From assembly GCA_009787625.1 (NCBI GenBank), contig WQSX01000009.1:1-64000 (forward strand): DNA of 64,000 nt, written 5' to 3'. A model generated the notes under the pieces. It searched no databases, was not told the origin of the DNA, and saw only the letters and a program-made list of their open reading frames with translations. Positions 63,119 to 64,000 of the stretch are shown one piece after another. How positions within the stretch are numbered: the stretch's first letter is position 1; each line of letters starts with the position of its first letter. Both the position numbers and the translations under genes were made by a program. The stretch comes from Oscillospiraceae bacterium. Its GTDB lineage: Bacteria; Bacillota; Clostridia; Oscillospirales; Oscillospiraceae.

Positions 63119-64000
63119 ATGAAACAAAAATTAACTATCATCGCTGTTGGCGTGTTCGTCGGGCTGGTTGCCATTTTATTGGGGCATTTCGGCAATCCGG
63201 GAAACATGCAGTTTTGTGTTGCCTGTTTTGTCCGTGATACGGCAGGAGCACTTGGTATGCACCGCGCGGAAGCAGTGCAATACATAAGACCCGAAGTAAT
63301 AGGAATTGTATTGGGAGCATTTGTAATCTCGCTCGTAAAAAAAGACTTCGCACCGCAAGGCGGTTCGTCGCCAATTATTCGCTTTATCCTAGGTGTCTGC
63401 GTTATGGTTGGGGCCCTCATATTCTTGGGCTGCCCACTTCGTTTGGTTTTACGAATTGCCGGCGGTGATGTAAACGCCATGATTGGACTTGTGGGTTTTG
63501 TAGGCGGAATTTTAACAGGAATTGTATTTTTAAACAGCGGCTTCTCACTAAAACGCAGCTACACCCAGACGAAAATAGAGGGAGTCGGGATGCCTGTTAT
63601 CAATGTTACTCTATTGGTTCTACTGATTGCCGCTCCCGCATTTATCTTCTTCAGCGAAAGCGGTCCCGGATCCATGCGTGCACCGTGGTGGATGGCACTC
63701 GCCGGAGCCTCGCTCGTGGGAGTTGTGGCACATCGCTCTCGCCTATGCCTAATCGGTGGTGTGCGTGATGGCATTTTACTAAAAGACTTCCACATGCTGT
63801 TTCCGTTTGCCGCCATTTTAGTGACAGTACTGATAGGAAACTTGATTACAGGCAATTTTAGCTTTGGAACCGATGGACAGCCCGTTGCCCACAATGAGTG
63901 GATATGGAATATTGCAGGGCTGTATCTCGTAGGCTTTGGCTCAGTCCTGTTGGGTGGTTGCCCGCTCCGCCAGTTGGTCTTGACAGGCGGCGGAAACTCA
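63119..64000 (+). CDS. YedE-family membrane protein, selenium-linked type (3' end outside window)
   Basis: The ATG at 63119 follows GGGAGAG; 294 codons are visible with no stop. The protein starts with a hydrophobic helix and GHFGNPGNMQFCVACFVRD, then AGALGMHRAEAVQYIRPE, and contains twice the hallmark GCPLR motif (LGCPLRLVLRIAGGD and GGCPLRQLVLTGGG). These are the YeeE/YedE transporter fold signatures; the CxxC with RD-x-AGALG arrangement matches the subgroup found next to selenium-metabolism genes (selD, yedF). It probably moves a sulphur or selenium species across the membrane. The last part is cut by the window edge. Confidence 0.8.
   Translation, partial: MKQKLTIIAVGVFVGLVAILLGHFGNPGNMQFCVACFVRDTAGALGMHRAEAVQYIRPEVIGIVLGAFVISLVKKDFAPQGGSSPIIRFILGVCVMVGALIFLGCPLRLVLRIAGGDVNAMIGLVGFVGGILTGIVFLNSGFSLKRSYTQTKIEGVGMPVINVTLLVLLIAAPAFIFFSESGPGSMRAPWWMALAGASLVGVVAHRSRLCLIGGVRDGILLKDFHMLFPFAAILVTVLIGNLITGNFSFGTDGQPVAHNEWIWNIAGLYLVGFGSVLLGGCPLRQLVLTGGGNS

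Overview
The window looks like chromosomal DNA of a low-to-mid GC, anaerobic Clostridia-type Firmicute. The grounds are AGGAGG-like ribosome sites, TTGACA/TATAAT promoters, oxygen-sensitive pyruvate formate-lyase with its radical-SAM activase, a short BirA without DNA-binding domain beside BioY, a complete sugar PTS, a YclNOPQ-type iron ABC system, a YedE-type selenium-linked membrane protein, and DUF3847/MobA-MobL mobilisation remnants. A sigma-28/SigD-like promoter and a FliM-like peptide hint at motility. No rRNA, tRNA or CRISPR array was recognised.

Layout. 1-5.4 kb is a decayed mobile/defence island: a frameshifted DUF3847 gene, a cluster of five hairpins resembling an oriT, a relaxase cut off after its N-terminus, three genes of unknown function (one with an in-frame TGA), a DUF3800 gene preceded by a promoter plus structured RNA, and a Phd/ParE-type toxin-antitoxin pair. 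5.4-11.6 kb holds birA-bioY, pflB-pflA and an MFS transporter. 11.6-17.7 kb holds a GNAT-membrane fusion, a ROK-like kinase, a small gene with a SigD-like promoter, an XRE-S24 repressor, a histidine-phosphatase-like protein and dut. 17.9-25.7 kb is a carbohydrate unit (crr, ptsI, ptsH, EIICB, nagA) running into a GT2 glycosyltransferase and the CCA-adding enzyme.

25.97-53.85 kb is a single giant gene encoding about 9,290 residues: signal peptide, acidic linker, Ig-like repeats, a BspA-type leucine-rich patch, about 27 ASH/HYDIN-like units, long tandem units of about 268-293 residues, InlB/Flg_new-like repeats, a C-terminal membrane helix and a small presumably cytoplasmic tail. Cysteine-rich inserts interrupt it.

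53.9-64 kb holds a composite palindromic repeat, a protein with two HPt-like halves and a degenerate receiver domain, a second toxin-antitoxin pair with a hairpin that can hide the antitoxin ribosome site, a four-gene iron-siderophore ABC operon on the minus strand under three operator-like palindromes spaced exactly 34 bp apart, a repeat-rich gap, two small exported proteins of unknown function, an ATPase fragment and a YedE-like gene running off the end.

How parts work together: PTS genes import and phosphorylate an amino sugar (probably GlcNAc) that NagA deacetylates; PFL ferments the resulting pyruvate; BioY imports biotin and BirA attaches it. The most interesting items are the DUF3800 RNA-gene locus with its type III toxin-antitoxin-like layout, the giant surface protein, an HPr lacking the regulatory serine, a phosphatase-like pseudoenzyme ending in a FliM-type CheY-binding motif, and several repeated palindromic or leader elements shared between unrelated loci.
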